A DNA stretch of 64,000 nt, from NCBI GenBank assembly GCA_019321725.1, contig CM033108.1, positions 9,814,060 to 9,878,059 of the forward strand, given 5' to 3'. This DNA is from Paulownia fortunei. Lineage: Eukaryota > Streptophyta > Magnoliopsida > Lamiales > Paulowniaceae. The translations under genes were made by a program, and so were the position numbers. The notes beneath the pieces were generated by a model. It was not told the DNA's origin, searched no databases, and saw only the letters and a program-made list of their open reading frames with translations. This document shows positions 32,765-45,263 of this stretch, piece after piece; position 1 is the stretch's first letter; the number at the start of each line of letters is the position of its first letter.

Positions 32765-33990
32765 TTAAAAATATTTAGAATTCTCAAACTTTTTTCCATG
32801 ATCACTCCTTATTCTTGCAATTTTACATGCTTTCTCATTTCTAAGTCTAATACAAAGTTTTTTAAAAATCATGAAAGTATCAGATTTTTCTTTAATAAAA
32901 TCAATCCATGTAAATCTTGAAAAATCATCAACACAAAATGAAAGCATATTTCTTACCACCAATACTTTCTACCTGCATTGGTCCCATAAGATCATGTGCA
33001 AGAGTTCTAGGCAGCATGTTGTGGCAGCGTGTTGCGATTTTTTTTTTTATTTTTTCTAAACTGACATAGTCTAAAAACACCTGAGTTTTTCTTGATAAGC
33101 TTTGCACACCTAGGACAACTTATGCATTAACAAGCTTGTGCAAACTTAAAAAATTCATATGTCCTAATTTCTGGTGCCAGAGTTCAATTTCTTCAATCCC
33201 GAGTGTTGTAACAATTCAGCTTATGTTGCAACTTGTTGCAATTGTCAGATGATTTTGTACCTGTCAAGACACATTTATTAGAATCATCAAATACTTGACA
33301 TGAATCTTTGTTAAATCTGACAAGTAAATTCTGATAACACAATTGACTAATACTAATCAAATTAGCCTTTAATCCTTCAACATGTAACACATTTCTCAGT
33401 ATTGGAAGTCCTTCAACATTTAGTGTCCCCTTTCTATTGATTCGTGCCCTAACTCCATCTCCAAATGTAACCTGACCTCCTTCTTGGTTTTGATAATCCC
33501 TTAATTTTTCTTTGTCACCAATCATATGCTAAGAGCATCCACTGTAGAAATACCAAGATTCAATGATGTTAGCTTTTAATGAAATATGAGCCACATGACA
33601 TGCAAGATCAATTTTCTTGATCTAAATTCTATGTTTAGAATCATTTTTTGAATCAATCTTGATCTTAGGAGTGTTCTTTGTAGGATGTTGCAATACTAAA
33701 GAAAACATTGAATCAGTTCTCATGCCATTGAGCAAAGCTTTTTTATATTTGAAACAGCTAGACCTAATATGCCCAGGTATTTGACAAAAATGACAAGTAG
33801 GGAAAAACTTGTTGACCAGACCTTTTTGACAGATTCAAATATAGATTCAGACTTACCAATTTCCTTCACAAAAATTATTTTAGAACTTTTACATGAGTTC
33901 TGCAATTCTGTACCTTATGAGGATGAATCTCCACCTGAATATCCTAAACTAGCACAGTTTTCACTATACTATTCAATGGAAAGAATTTCA
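32765..33990 (-). pseudogene. Ty1/copia protease and integrase remnant (SIRE-like element)
   Basis: Minus strand. The protease region is 33560-33190: WYFYSGCS--MIGDKEKLRD (the family has WYLDSGCSRHMTG, so the catalytic DSG is altered), VTFGDGVRARI, IENVLHVEGLKANLISISQL. Next are GAG-pre-integrase-like sequence and the integrase start (32962-32765: VDDFSRFTWIDFIKEKSDT, RIRSDHGKKFENSKYF). The element is cut off near 32760, inside integrase. Several stops and a T-run insertion (about 33040) are present. Same element as 34000-36405. Confidence 0.8.
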
Positions 33991-35245
33991 TCCAATTGAG
34001 ATATTCTAGAATCAAGTTCCTTACAGACTTCATTGTGTTTTTAAGTTTTTTCTTGACTTTATCAAGTTCATGTGTTCTATCAGAGGCCAAAAGTTCAAAC
34101 CTGATCACATCACCTTTGAGTGCCTCATTTTTCTTTGTTAAGATAGCAACTTGTTTCACAAGTCCTTCATTAGTTTTGCACACTCTAAGCCAATTCTCAA
34201 ACATCTCTTGGTACTTGCGTTGAATGCCCTCAATATTAGGTCCTTCATCATCACTACTTCCATCAGAATTTGTACCTGATAAAGAAATAAAATTTAGATA
34301 GACTTCTGAAGGAGAAATAATTGATTCATACCTGTGAGATGTTACAACATTTCAAACAACATCCTTTGTAGCATCTAATGTTTCTATCTGTTTTTTCTTT
34401 TTCAAGGTGATAGAGGTAAGTGTAACGTGATTGCTAACATGTTCTTCCTATTCCTCTTGACTGCATTTAGAACCTTCATCACTCCAAGTGGTGTTGAGTG
34501 ATCTGCACATTTTCTTTAAGGTGTTAGCAAACTCAGCTTGAATATGGTCAAATCCTTCACATTCCCTGTATTGAATTCTCCTATTTTTCTTGAAATCAGA
34601 TACATTAGACTCAATTTTATTTTTCTAAGAGTTAGTTATTTTACCGACTTTGGGGATTTGTTTTCTTTATTCATTTGCTTTAGAAATTTCCCAAATTTCT
34701 TGGTAACTAAAAGAAGTGGATCATCATCATTCCCATGATCTTGTTCATTTTTAGCTTCAACCTACAATGCAATACCTTTGTTCTTTTCCCTTTTATTTTA
34801 ATTCAAATTCATTTCAATAGTTTGTAGTGCCCCATCAGTTTATCTAACCTCAGTTCTGTAAGGTCCCTAGCTTCTTCAACAACAATCACTTTATATGCAA
34901 AACTCTTTAGAAAATGATCTCAAAACTTTCTTAACAAGTTTAAAATCACTGTATTTCTCACCTAAATCATGTGCTTCATTAGAAATATCACACAATTTAC
35001 CATTAAACATAGTAATTATTTCATTTTTTTTCCATCCTTAAATTTTCAAACATAGTGGCAAGAATTTGAAGTTTAAACATTCTTACAGCCTTAGTTTCTT
35101 CGTATGTAATTTGTAAGACATCCCATGCTTCTTTAGCAAATTCACATGTAGAAATCAACTTGAATTGATTCTCATCAACGACACTAAATATGGCATTCAG
35201 TATCTTGGAATTGAAATTCACCACTAGATCTCTGTAGTCGACCAC
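33991..35245 (-). pseudogene. Ty1/copia gag remnant (SIRE-like element)
   Basis: Minus strand. The start region 35245-35021 gives MVDYRDLVVNFNSKILNAIF, then ISTCEFAKEAWDVLQITYEE and MFKLQILATMFENLRM, the UBN2-type gag core. Further down are VTKKFGKFLKQMNKENK-like sequence (about 34700) and a coiled-coil region (34204-33950: ENWLRVCKTNEGLVKQ, LLASDRTHELDKVKKKLK) typical of long SIRE/Maximus gags. Frames are broken throughout. Confidence 0.78.
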
Positions 35246-35488
35246 TCCATTTCAGGTTTGCAGACCTCCTCTTTATCAATAGTTTTTTTCGGATGATTCT
35301 ATCTAGTCAAGATTGACTTCAATGCTCATTTGTCAAGTGACTTGATGAATGCCCTCATTTTAGCTTTCCAATAAGAATAATTGGATCCATTAAGCAATAG
35401 GGGATATGACACCAAACTTCCTTCACGTAGTTGTTCTATGCCCGCAATAGATAAAAACCAGAATCTCACTAATTAGTTTTAGTGGCTT

Positions 35489-35503
35489 GCTCTTGATGCC
35501 AAT
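35489..35503 (-). other. Degenerate copia primer-binding site
   Basis: Minus strand TTGGCATCAAGAGC is a variant of the initiator Met-tRNA PBS (TTGGTATCAGAGC). It lies just inside the LTR end at 35514. Confidence 0.55.
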
Positions 35504-35513
35504 TGAAATAATC

Positions 35514-36405
35514 TGTTAGCCCTTTTTTTTTTAAAATCCTATGTGTTGTGACAAGTGTTGTAATATCCAGATAGAACATGTAGCAAAAATAAAAAGATAA
35601 ACACCAGAATTTTTACGTGTTTCAAGTACTACGTACTCTACTGCACGAGGCCATACCTAGAGAAAGAAACAATTCACTAATCAGTAACAATTTACAGAAT
35701 ACATCTCATGAAATTAAAATAATTTAAAGACTCTATCTTTAAATGAAGACCATCCTATGTATTCCACTAATTAGTTGTTCCTGCGAGCTCCCCTTGACTT
35801 AAATCATTATTGCTGGACTTCCTTCAACTCTAAACTTCTTCAAATGACTAATTCAATTTTCTCCCACAAACCTTTACCTTCTTCTCCTGAAGAATGCATA
35901 TGAGTAATCATCACTAATGGACTATCTCCAATTCTGAACTCCTTCAGATGGCTGATGCGGTCATCTCCTGAAAACTTTTTTCACTTTCTTCCGAAAATGT
36001 ATATGAGTGGAAAATACCTCATCTTTGAATCACTTTCATGGCACTATTCAGTTCATTCACTTAGGTTCTTCAATGTTGAGACTTGGTAAATATACAACTG
36101 TGTATTTCCATCCAAATCCTCTTTGAAATCGGGTCTTGATTGCTTGATATCTGAAAGGTGTTGATTTATTGATTTATTATCTTATCCATAAAATTCTCTA
36201 AATCTTCTCTTACCTTATCAAAACAAATTAGGAATATCTTTAGTTTCAGCACATTTATCACACATGTGACTTTACAAAATACCTTAAATAAATATTTCTA
36301 AAATTCCTGAATTATGAAAATCTATCCAGAATAATTATAATTAATTAAAAAAATTAACTAATTAAATACTGTTTCACCAATAGTGTTGCAACATCTCTCA
36401 CAACA
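35514..36405 (-). repeat. 5' LTR of the SIRE-like copia element
   Basis: On the minus strand it starts TGTTGTGAGAGATGTTGC (36405) and ends ...CTAACA (35514), about 892 bp. It contains the 'acgtgtttcaagtactacgta' block near the PBS side. No coding potential. Confidence 0.5.
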
Positions 36406-36826
36406 TTGCTTGCAATACCTAGTTTCTGTGCAGAATTTCAACTTTCATAACTGTCAATATTTTCTGACACTAACACATATATACATAAATCCTTCTTTGC
36501 CTCTCTATAAAGAAGAAAAGGTCCAGACACTTAAAAATTATATTCTTCTATTAATCTGTTATTTCTTCTTTTTCTATTTTTATCCATACAAGGGTGGTTG
36601 GTGTATCTATTCTCAAGAGTGTAGTCTTTAGAATATATTTGCTATTGGGCTTGTATACTAGGAACAATTATAATTTCCAAGAAGATACCTGCATAAGTGT
36701 GGAAATTGTTGTTCTTAAGAAAGTATCTTGAGTGGTATGCATAGTCCAATTCGATTCTCTGTTTGAGGTTTTCTTTTATATCAATTGGGGAATTTTCCCA
36801 AGAAGTTAAGAACAACAAATTCAGAA
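36406..36826 (+). repeat. Partial LTR/leader of the plus-strand copia element
   Basis: Contains a TATA-like 'tctctataaag' (about 36503-36513) and then a leader to the gag ATG at 36827. 'gtggtatgcatag' at about 36731 may be a degenerate iMet PBS. Head-to-head with the minus-strand element at 35514-36405. Confidence 0.4.
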
Positions 36827-37640
36827 ATGACTACTCCTATAATGATAAAGATGCCCTAACAAGAGGTTGAAAGGTTGGAGCGTTTTGATGGCCTGAGTTT
36901 CAATCATTGCTGCCATGTTCACAAACCAACAAAAAGGATGGTTCATACTCTCAAGAGCAAATTAAATGGTTGGGAGATGACTATATATGCAGAGGGACGC
37001 TTTTGTAGTAAAGTCTAATGGTTCACTTGATGTGTATTACTCGACGGCACTGGAATTATGGACTGTAATTGTTGCAAGGAACACAACGGAAGATGCCAGA
37101 CATAGAGCGTATTTGATTAATAAGTATGTGGAATTTAAGATGGTGGATAACAAGCTAATTATGGAGCAAGTCCAAGAAATAGTTCGAATTGCTCAAGAAA
37201 TTGCTGCAATTGGAGAACCAATGACTGAAAATTTTCAACTTTTAACCATTATTGGTAAGTTGTCGTCTTCATGGAAAGATTATAGATAAATGTTGAAGCA
37301 TACGCGAGAAAATCAAACTTTGGAGGAGTTGCTTCGACATTTGCAAATTGAGGAGCAAGCACGAGTGCTTGATAAAATGGAGGAAGATCAAACCCAGGTA
37401 AGCGGTTCCAATTTTACTTCTAATAATGTGTATTCAATTGATATATCTAATCCTGGCAATGATAGTGGTTCTAAGATGGCTTTCAAGAAAAAGAAAAAGG
37501 GTAATTTCAAGCCTAGACTTTTAAAGGTAAAATATCTACACCAGGATTCAAACAGAGTGGTCCTTATTATGTTTGTGGAAAAACTAATCATAAGGTAGCC
37601 AAGTGTCATTTTCAGAGAGGGCAAAAGGGTAGCAATGAAA
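36827..37640 (+). pseudogene. Ty1/copia gag remnant (plus-strand element)
   Basis: The ATG at 36827 (MTTPIMIKMP) is followed by a stop, and the usual FDGLSFNHC- and KSKLNGWEMT-like regions lie in shifting frames. The open stretch 36987-37289 contains ALELWTVIVARNTTEDARHR, then MVDNKLIMEQVQEIV and LLTIIGKLSSSWKDYR. After a stop, 37290-37598 continues HTRENQTLEELLRHLQIEEQ. This is the UBN2 gag core. The zinc-knuckle region at about 37560 (YYVCGK-NHK-AKC-F) is in a third frame. Confidence 0.78.
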
Positions 37641-38640
37641 GCAACAATGTTGAAGAGGAGAAAATTATCGCTATGATTACCGAGAACTTTATGGTAGATT
37701 CTAATGAAGGTTGGTGGGTGGATTCAGAAGCTACATACCATGTAACACCGCATAAAAATATTTTCAAAACTTACAATAAAGTGGAGGATGACAATAAGCT
37801 CTTCATAGGAAATTCTGCAACAAGCAAGATAGTGGGTTGTGGTTCGGTTGACTTGAAACTGTCTTCTGGAAAGACCCTTCCTTTAAAGAATGTACTTCAT
37901 ATACCAGGAATTAGAAAGGGCCTAATTTCTGTTTTCTTCTTAAGCCATCATGGAATTCGAGTTGTATTTGAAGCTGATAAAATGATCGTAACCAAAAATG
38001 GGACTTTTATCGGCAAAGGTTATGCTAAGGACAAGATGTATCTTTTGAGCACAAATAATGAGAATATTATGCATTCTTCTTACGTTTGTGACTTGAATGG
38101 TATTTGGCATTATAGGTTAGGACATGCCAGTAAGAAAATAATTAATAGACTGTCTCAAATTAATTTAATTCCTAAGTATAATATTAATGACTCACGAAAT
38201 GTGAATTTTGTGCTCAAATAAAATTAACTAGAAGACCCTTTAAATCTGTAACTAGAAATTCAAGCATTTTAGAATTAGTGCATACAGATGTTTGTGATAT
38301 AAAGAATTTGAAAATAGAGATGGTAAAAGAAATTTTGTGACTTTTATACATGACTATTCTAAGTATAATTATGTATATTTGCTTAGATCAAAGGATTAAG
38401 TTTTTGGTGCATTTAAAATATACAAATCACCAGTAGAAAATCAGTTAGGTAAAACAATTAAAATATTAAGAAGTAATAGGGGAGGTGAATATCTTTCAAA
38501 TGAATTTGTTAAGTTTTGTGAAGAAAATAGTATTACACATTGAACTAGTGCACCTTGTACCCCTCAACAAAATGGTGTGGCAGAACGTAAAAATAAAACC
38601 TTGCTAGGTTAATACTATGTTATTGAGTTCATATTTACCT
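37641..38640 (+). pseudogene. Ty1/copia protease and integrase remnant (plus-strand element)
   Basis: 37673-38221 is open. It contains the protease (WWVDSEATYHVTPHKNIF, where catalytic DSGAT has become DSEAT; VLHIPGIRKGLISVFFLSHH) and GAG-pre-integrase (GIWHYRLGHASKKIINRL). Integrase follows in other frames: ELVHTDVCDI (about 38275), a broken DDYSRY-like stretch, and TSAPCTPQQNGVAERKNKT (38548-38602) with the catalytic Glu. A stop precedes TSAPCTP. Non-functional. Confidence 0.82.
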
Positions 38641-39744
38641 TTTAATTTTTAGGGCGAAGCTTTGTTATCTACTAATCACATTGCAATAGAATTTTACATA
38701 AAGGCTTTGAAAAAACTCCATATGAACTATGGAAAAATAAGGCCCCTAATCTAGAATATTTTAGAACATGGGGTTGTCTTGTCTATGCTTCAGATACTTC
38801 ATTTAAGAGAAATAAAATTGGTCCTAAAGGATTAAATCAGTTTTTATTGGTTATGCTAGTGATAGTAAAGCATATAGATTTTTAGATTTGAAGAATAACA
38901 TTGCCTTTGAAGCTACTACAACTAATTTTTTTGAAAGTAAGAAAATTAAATATGCTAACCCATTTGATATAGATAAGGGTTTATTTGGTTCACTTTTACA
39001 AGGCCAAAGTGCTAATGAATCTCAATATACTTATTTTGAAAAAGATGATCCTAATAATAGTAGTTTTCCTGAAAATGGTGAAACTAGTGAACCGGATTTG
39101 AGAAGAAGTAAAAGGAGTAGAATAGAAAAGGATTTTGGACCTGAAATGTTTACATATAATGTAGAAGAATCTAGAGGCTTCAAAAAAATCATGTCTTTGC
39201 CTGATGCTAATTATTGGAAAGAAGCAATAGATGATGAAATCAAGTTGATAATAGATAAAAATACTTGGACTTTAACAAGTTTGCCTCCTAATGCTAAAAC
39301 ATTAGGTAGAATATGGGTATTGAAAAAGAAACTTAAAACTGATGGTTCTGTCAATACTTATAAGGCTAAATTAGTGTTTAAAATTTTAAACAAAAGGAAG
39401 GAATAGATTACTTTGAAATATTTTTCTATATTACAAAGTTGACATCCTTAAAGGATTATGTCTGTCATAGCCTCAATATATAACTTAGAGATACACCAAA
39501 TGGATGTTAAAAGAGCATTTTTAAATGGAGATTTAGATGGAAAAAAAATATATTGAACAACCTGAAGGTTTTATTATAAAAGAGTTAGAAGATAAAGTAT
39601 ATAAGCTCATAAGTCGTCGTATGGAGTTAAACAAACTCCTAGACAATGGAACAAAAAATTTAGGGAAGAAATTAAACAATTTGGCTTCAAGAGTAATAAA
39701 GTTGATAATTGTGTATTTACTAAACGTGTTGCAAATTCATCTAT
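38641..39744 (+). pseudogene. Ty1/copia reverse transcriptase remnant (plus-strand element)
   Basis: The integrase-RT linker is 38888-39170 (LRRSKRSRIEKDFGPEM). RT then reads PDANYWKEAIDDEIKLIIDK, TLTSLPPNAKTLGRIWVLKK, and DGSVNTYKAKLV to 39400. After a frameshift it continues IDYFEIF, HQMDVKRAFLNGDLDGKKIY and IEQPEGFI to about 39740. The sequence ends abruptly where an Athila LTR begins (39745), so the YVDD motif, RNase H and 3' LTR are missing. Confidence 0.82.
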
Positions 39745-41440
39745 TGATAAGTGCATATTTGACATATTTTTATATTAAATCCTTTATACTTTTTTTATTT
39801 TATTTTTATTAATATTATAGTTTTATTAATACTTTGTGTTAGGGAATCGATGAATAAAAAGAGATCAAAAAGAGTCAAAATAAAACCAAAGAAGACCATA
39901 TGTTTTGTGAGCAAGTTGGGAGATAATATTTTATTAGATCAAATAAGCATCACAATTAGAAGAAAATTATCATTTTTGCCTACGTCCATTATGTGTAAAT
40001 CAAAATATATGCAAGAAATCACTTAGACTTTGCAAGTGATTATTGGGTTAAACTCAAAATAAGCATGTTCCTAGACTTGTGCAGTTTTTGTATTTTGGGT
40101 ATAACTCCATATCCAAAAGCTCTATAGACCTAAATCTTATTTTATTTGAAAGTTAAGAGATAAAACTACAACTTTGTTGTTGGAAGCTCAGTCTAATTCA
40201 GTCTTGATTAAAATAAAAAATTTATTCAATTATTTATATTGGAATAGATCTATCTATGCTGACATAATTCTTTAAATTAAGCATAAATTTCTTCCTAGTA
40301 GTTAGAATTAGATGATTCAAGTTGAAAAATAAAACTAATAGACAAATATACAGCTTTCCTGTTGATCATATTTTCAAAATTAGATGATTTCGTAGAGAAC
40401 AATGTATAACAAAATTAGATCTGAAAAAAATATGTGAATTTGGAGCGTATTTGAAGTAAATTTGGAGATATCAATTTAGGCACTCTTCTACTATAAATAG
40501 GGCTCTTGGATGTCATTGAAAAAAGAACAAAAACTCTTAGAGAGGGAAATTTTATTTTATTATTGTCTTTCTTTAGGCTAAATTTTCTAGTAGTAATGTA
40601 AGTTTTCTAAAAGTAATAGAAATGTATTCTCTAGTTTCTCTTTTATTTATAGTCTTTTCTACTTTCATTAGGTCTTTGTAAATTTTATTTAGTTGAGGAG
40701 AAAGGATGAACCTCTTGATGGAGGAAGATAAACGATAATAAATGTGCATAATTTTTAAGTGTGTAATCTTTTATTAAACCCTCTTTATTTTGTGATAATT
40801 CTTAATTTATGTATCACCAATGATACAATAAATACTTAGGTTCATTTAGCTTTTTATCTGGTTCTACTACACCGACTCCTAATATGAAACCTTGATTTGT
40901 TGTAGACAAAGGTGTGCATAAATATTTAATCCCATAAATAAGTATTAGCATTAAAACCTTTCTTATTTAGTGGCGATCCTTGATTTTTGTATCACAGTGG
41001 TACAAAAAATACTTGGGTTCATTTAACTTGATGTACGATTCTACTACACTGACTGCTAACATGAAATCTTGATTTTTTGTTGACAAAGGTGTGCAGAAAT
41101 ACTTAATCCCATTAATAAATATTGGTGTTAAGAGATAATTTACAAATAGTAAAATAATATCATGATTACCTTAATGCATGAACTATTTGATAAGATCTTC
41201 CCATTGAAAGTTTCTTTGTGTATGGATTCCAACAGTGACATTTAAAAAAGGTAAAAAAAAATAAATAATTGTTCATTTATCCAAAACTCAAGAGCGGATC
41301 TCTAATCCTCAATACTTTTATTATTTTGATTTCTTAGTTATAGCATAAATTTTTCTTTATAATCTAAACCACATTCAGCCCATCTTTTAAGAAATATAAA
41401 CCCAAAAATTTCAAACAACTAATTCTTAAATTCGATCTTA
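39745..41440 (+). repeat. Athila-family solo LTR
   Basis: Starts TGATAAGTGCATATTTGACA and is collinear with the LTR at 56215-57825 over most of its length: 'tttattaat-ctttgtgttagggaat', 'tattgggttaaactcaa', TATA box 'ctataaatag' at 40491-40500, 'ggatgaacctcttgatggaggaagataaacg' and 'actcaagagcggatc-ctaatcctca-tacttttatta'. Its 3' end is degraded near 41440 and no PBS or gag follows. The ends are too worn to show a target duplication. Confidence 0.75.
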
Positions 41441-42490
41441 ACTTCAAACGACCATATTTCATTCATTTTAAGGCCAATTTTCGCATATAATATATGGTTG
41501 GAAAGCCCTTGATGAGTAGAATCTAATAATATAAGTTTTATACAACAAAACTCAATACATATAGACTGAAAATCGAATTTATAATTATATCTTTGGCAAG
41601 AAATATCTCATAATATACAAATTTAATCATTATGAAACTTTTCAGATTATTTCTATTATGTATACGCATGCTTCTATTAAAAATTTATGGTGTAATATGA
41701 AGCATATCAAGATTTGCCATTAAAGACCCATCAAACTTTCATCATACGGGTTACATACTTAATGGCATAAAAAAATATTTTAATGCATTAAACAAAGCCA
41801 AATAACACAAGAATTCAACCATATATAGCTCTGATACCAATGACGGAAATTAAACAAAATAAACATGAGGTAAGTTCAAGAAAAACTTATCACAATTCGG
41901 ATCTTTTGCCATGGTTGAATCACTGATGTTTCTCATATCTTTGAAATCTCACTTTCATCCAAACCCAATCACATACGGAAGGGGTTTTAATCCACAATCT
42001 AAATACTTTCTCAAATGGTGATGTTCTTCAAATTTTGATCACAATAGCCCTCTTTCTCTTCAAATTTCTTTCTTACGTTGTTTTTTTTTTACAGAGAGAG
42101 AATGCTGTTGTCAAAAAGGCAGTGAAAAGTTTTAGGGAAGTTTCCTTTTACATTGGTTATGGGGTGGTTTTCAAAAAACCACTCCCACCAAAAATCATTT
42201 TATTTTTTTTAACCTTGTGGGTCGAATCAGTCCTCATGGACGACCCATTAACCCATTTACTATTTCTTACAGTTTAAAAGGAGAAAAAAAGGTTATATGG
42301 AGTGGATGTATCCTTTCGGCTTTCTTTTTCTAAAAGTCACAATAGTTGGAGTTAATAACGGTTAGGAGTCTTAATTTTATTAACTGACTATTTATTAGTA
42401 TTATTTATATATATATATATTTAAGGTATTTGGAAACGAAATCCAAACAATCCCCCATCTTTTCCAAAATACATGAAGAGTGAAGGGTAA
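41441..42490 (-). repeat. Copia LTR and iMet PBS remnant
   Basis: Plus-strand 'gctctgataccaatga' at 41828-41843 is the reverse complement of the TGGTATCAGAGC primer-binding site, next to an LTR that extends right to about 42490 ('tcccccatcttttccaaaataca'). To the left, 41441-41827 is unassigned AT-rich sequence where gag would be expected. The ORF at 42035-42277 lies in the LTR and is not a gene. A (TA)n run is at about 42400-42420. Confidence 0.45.
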
Positions 42491-42559
42491 GCTCAAAATA
42501 TTTTAATCAAAAACTGTCACCTTGTTGTTTTCTTGTGCTTTAGGCTTCAAAGGTGTATG

Positions 42560-44410
42560 GTATATTGAATAAAACCTATAAGTATAATCATATACATGTT
42601 CACATATTATTTAAGAGTATTGTAATAAATTTTTAGTGGTTAGAAATTGAAATAGGGCATGATATAGAAGAGATGCTCAAAACTGTCACAATCGAATTTC
42701 AGATTATGTCCTGTGTGAAGGGGACTAGTTTTGCAACTTTAAATCCATTAGTTTTGGAAATACTATAATCTAGTTGTCTCTGTGTATATTTATCTAAGTG
42801 TGGTCAAAATTTGGGAGTGACTGAATATATGTGAGGGTGCTAAAACCATTAATGTCATTAAGTGCACAAAACTATCACGGTAGGAAAAATCTGTTTCAGT
42901 ATGTTGTGAAAGGAGATGAACTTGGAAAACTATATCCATGAGTGTTAGCCATTCTATGACATGTTTACATTTTCTTTTATGTTATCTAAGTGTAATAAAA
43001 ATTGGGGAGTGAATGAATATATCTATGGGTGTCAAAATCATCATGCAAATTAATATGACAACAAAAAAAATGTAAAATTATGAATATGTCTCATTTGGTT
43101 CATTAATATGTTCCAACATAGGTGTATTTGATCCTAACATTTAGGGAGATGTTAAAAGAGTTATAATACATCAACTAAATGAGGTTAGTATCCATTTAAG
43201 ATGTTGAACGAAGGTACATAGAAGGTTGTATTCGGTTATAGTTTCTAAGGTGTAAAGTGGTTTAGTTAAATTGAGATTCAAGATCTTTATACTACATTAG
43301 GTATAATGAACTTGTTAATTGAGGATGGTGATTGATATCTTGTATTTTTACAGATTGTTTCACATCTAGGATTGAGGAGTAATACTTGAGAAACCTAGAA
43401 GTAACACACAACCGATTAAAGGTAAGTAAAGATTTATTTGTAATTACAATGCATAGACATAGTAAATATGTTATTTATATGTAATATCATAGATCATATG
43501 TGCATAGCAGAGGACACGTATTACTGTCATTCATGTCTATTGAGCATACATACATAGGTATTGGCAAGTGCATGCATCATATATGAGCACTGTGATAAAT
43601 CTTGCATTGTGCGGCATGATTCTAAGAAAGAAAAATATTTTTGATAAATCATATAGGGATTTACATGCTTATTTGATTATTAGCCATTAGATTATGGCAG
43701 TGTGCAGAGATCTTTTCTGGTGCATAGGATAGTAGCATTGGTCAGTGGCCCAAGAAGAAAAAGATTTTGAGAGAAATTATTTGATACACGGAATTGCATT
43801 GTGGGTATAACATTTTGAGATGCATGAGTTGATATTCTGGATTATTCTTTGAAATGCATAATCTTTACTTGTTGAGCATTAGTTCATATAGTTTATGCAT
43901 TGTAGGTGAGTGTGGTGATACTTGATACTATGGACTTATTGGACAAGTCGTCAGGGTTCCTACAGGTTATGAGGAACAATATATATGGATGACAACCTAT
44001 TAGTTGTGTCTTGGGATATTCTAATTTGTATAATTATTATTATTGTATAAATTATTGTCTATATGTAAAGGGATGCAAAATGCAAAATGTCCTTATTTCT
44101 TTCGAAAGTATTGACTATTATTTTAATTTTTAAGTTTATCGTATTATAACTTTAGGATGTCGTGTCTTATATAACTTTTGAAATTTTATAGTAAATAAGT
44201 TTGAGAATATCGTGACTGTGATAGGTGTTGTGTTTTTGTATAAACGATAATTTTTCTATATACGGGGTTATATGTGAGAAACCATTTTACTATTTTCTCA
44301 AAGTACTACATTTGAAAAAAAAAACAAACATATATATACACACATGGACACACATGTGCTACCTTGTCAAAATTATTGTTATATCAATATGTATATTTAG
44401 TGTTGGGGGG
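42560..44410 (+). repeat. Gypsy-type LTR-related repeat, inverted relative to 1521-4314
   Basis: Shares ordered blocks with the reverse complement of 1521-4314: 'caaaatttgggagtgactgaat' (42807), 'acaaaactatcacgg', 'ggatggtgattgat-tcttgt', 'acatctaggattg', 'aggtaagtaaagat' and 'cttgttgagcattagttcat-tagtttatgcattgtagg'. It ends with TTGGGGGG at 44403-44410, a polypurine-like run directly before TGTTACAAAAC. Confidence 0.5.
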
Positions 44411-45128
44411 TGTTACAAAACTAACCTTATAGATCTGGTTAACATTTTCAAGATGGCTAAGTCTACTACAAATGTCCCAATACTCCCATTGAGTAGCCAC
44501 TATCTCAAAATAAATTTCCAAAATTTACAAAAAAAAATTCAGAATTTTTCTTGCTCAAAAAATATTTTTCTGTAATTTTCACCAAATTTAATAATATAAA
44601 ATTCAGGAAAAATATTTTTATCAACTGAAAAATTAATTTTAATTTATAGAAAAATCAAAAATTAAATTTTGAGCGTAAATATATTTTTCTGGCCAAAAAT
44701 GGCCATCAGAACAGCCCACACGCGCCGGAACTGTTCTAAGGACATGTTTGGTTGGGCTTCTGTGTAGTCTACTCGCCCGCGGGGGCGCGTGAAGTACACG
44801 CGCTGCCTTCTCAAAATTTTCAGCAACGTTTTATTGACTACTCTCCCATATTTTGATCTCCCGAATCTAATGGTGGTGTCCGTTGTTAATTTGGAGCATC
44901 ATATCATGGTGTGTGTACTACACACTCCGACACCGAGAGTGAGATTATGCAGAAATCATTATTCATCATCTTCTTTCCATTTTTTAAGTGTTTGTCATAA
45001 AAAATCTTTTGTTTGTGCACCAAAGTCTAACTAAAAACTTTCTAACACTTTTATAAGAGATATTGAAATCTTAATACACAATAAACTCATTCAGAATAAT
45101 CTGAAAATCAAAGGCTAAACCATAGGTG
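44411..45128 (+). repeat. Unassigned LTR-like repeat with a CpG-rich patch
   Basis: Starts TGTTACAAAACTAACC after the G-run. It contains a short very GC-rich patch (44716-44810, 'cgcccgcgggggcgcgtgaa' core) in otherwise AT-rich DNA. The open frames 44225-44575 and 44789-45034 show no known domain. Identity uncertain. Confidence 0.35.
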
Positions 45129-45213
45129 TAATACCCAAGTCTCACACTACTCACTTGGTCAATATGATTCATGCACTACATGCTAGTTATATGCTCATTC
45201 ATAATCTCTTCTT
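45129..45213 (+). repeat. Truncated LTR start (TGTAATACCC family)
   Basis: TGTAATACCCAAGTCTCACA and the following roughly 65 bp match the minus-strand start of the LTR at 4314. It breaks off at about 45213 at a pyrimidine-rich junction. Confidence 0.7.
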
Positions 45214-45263
45214 TTTCATCCTTTTTCAATATTTTCTTCTTTTTATTTGTGCTTCATCTTCTT

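Noticed and set aside
44225..44575. 116 residue ORF
   Set aside because: Lies across an LTR-like junction in AT-rich DNA, with no domain and a composition typical of chance ORFs.
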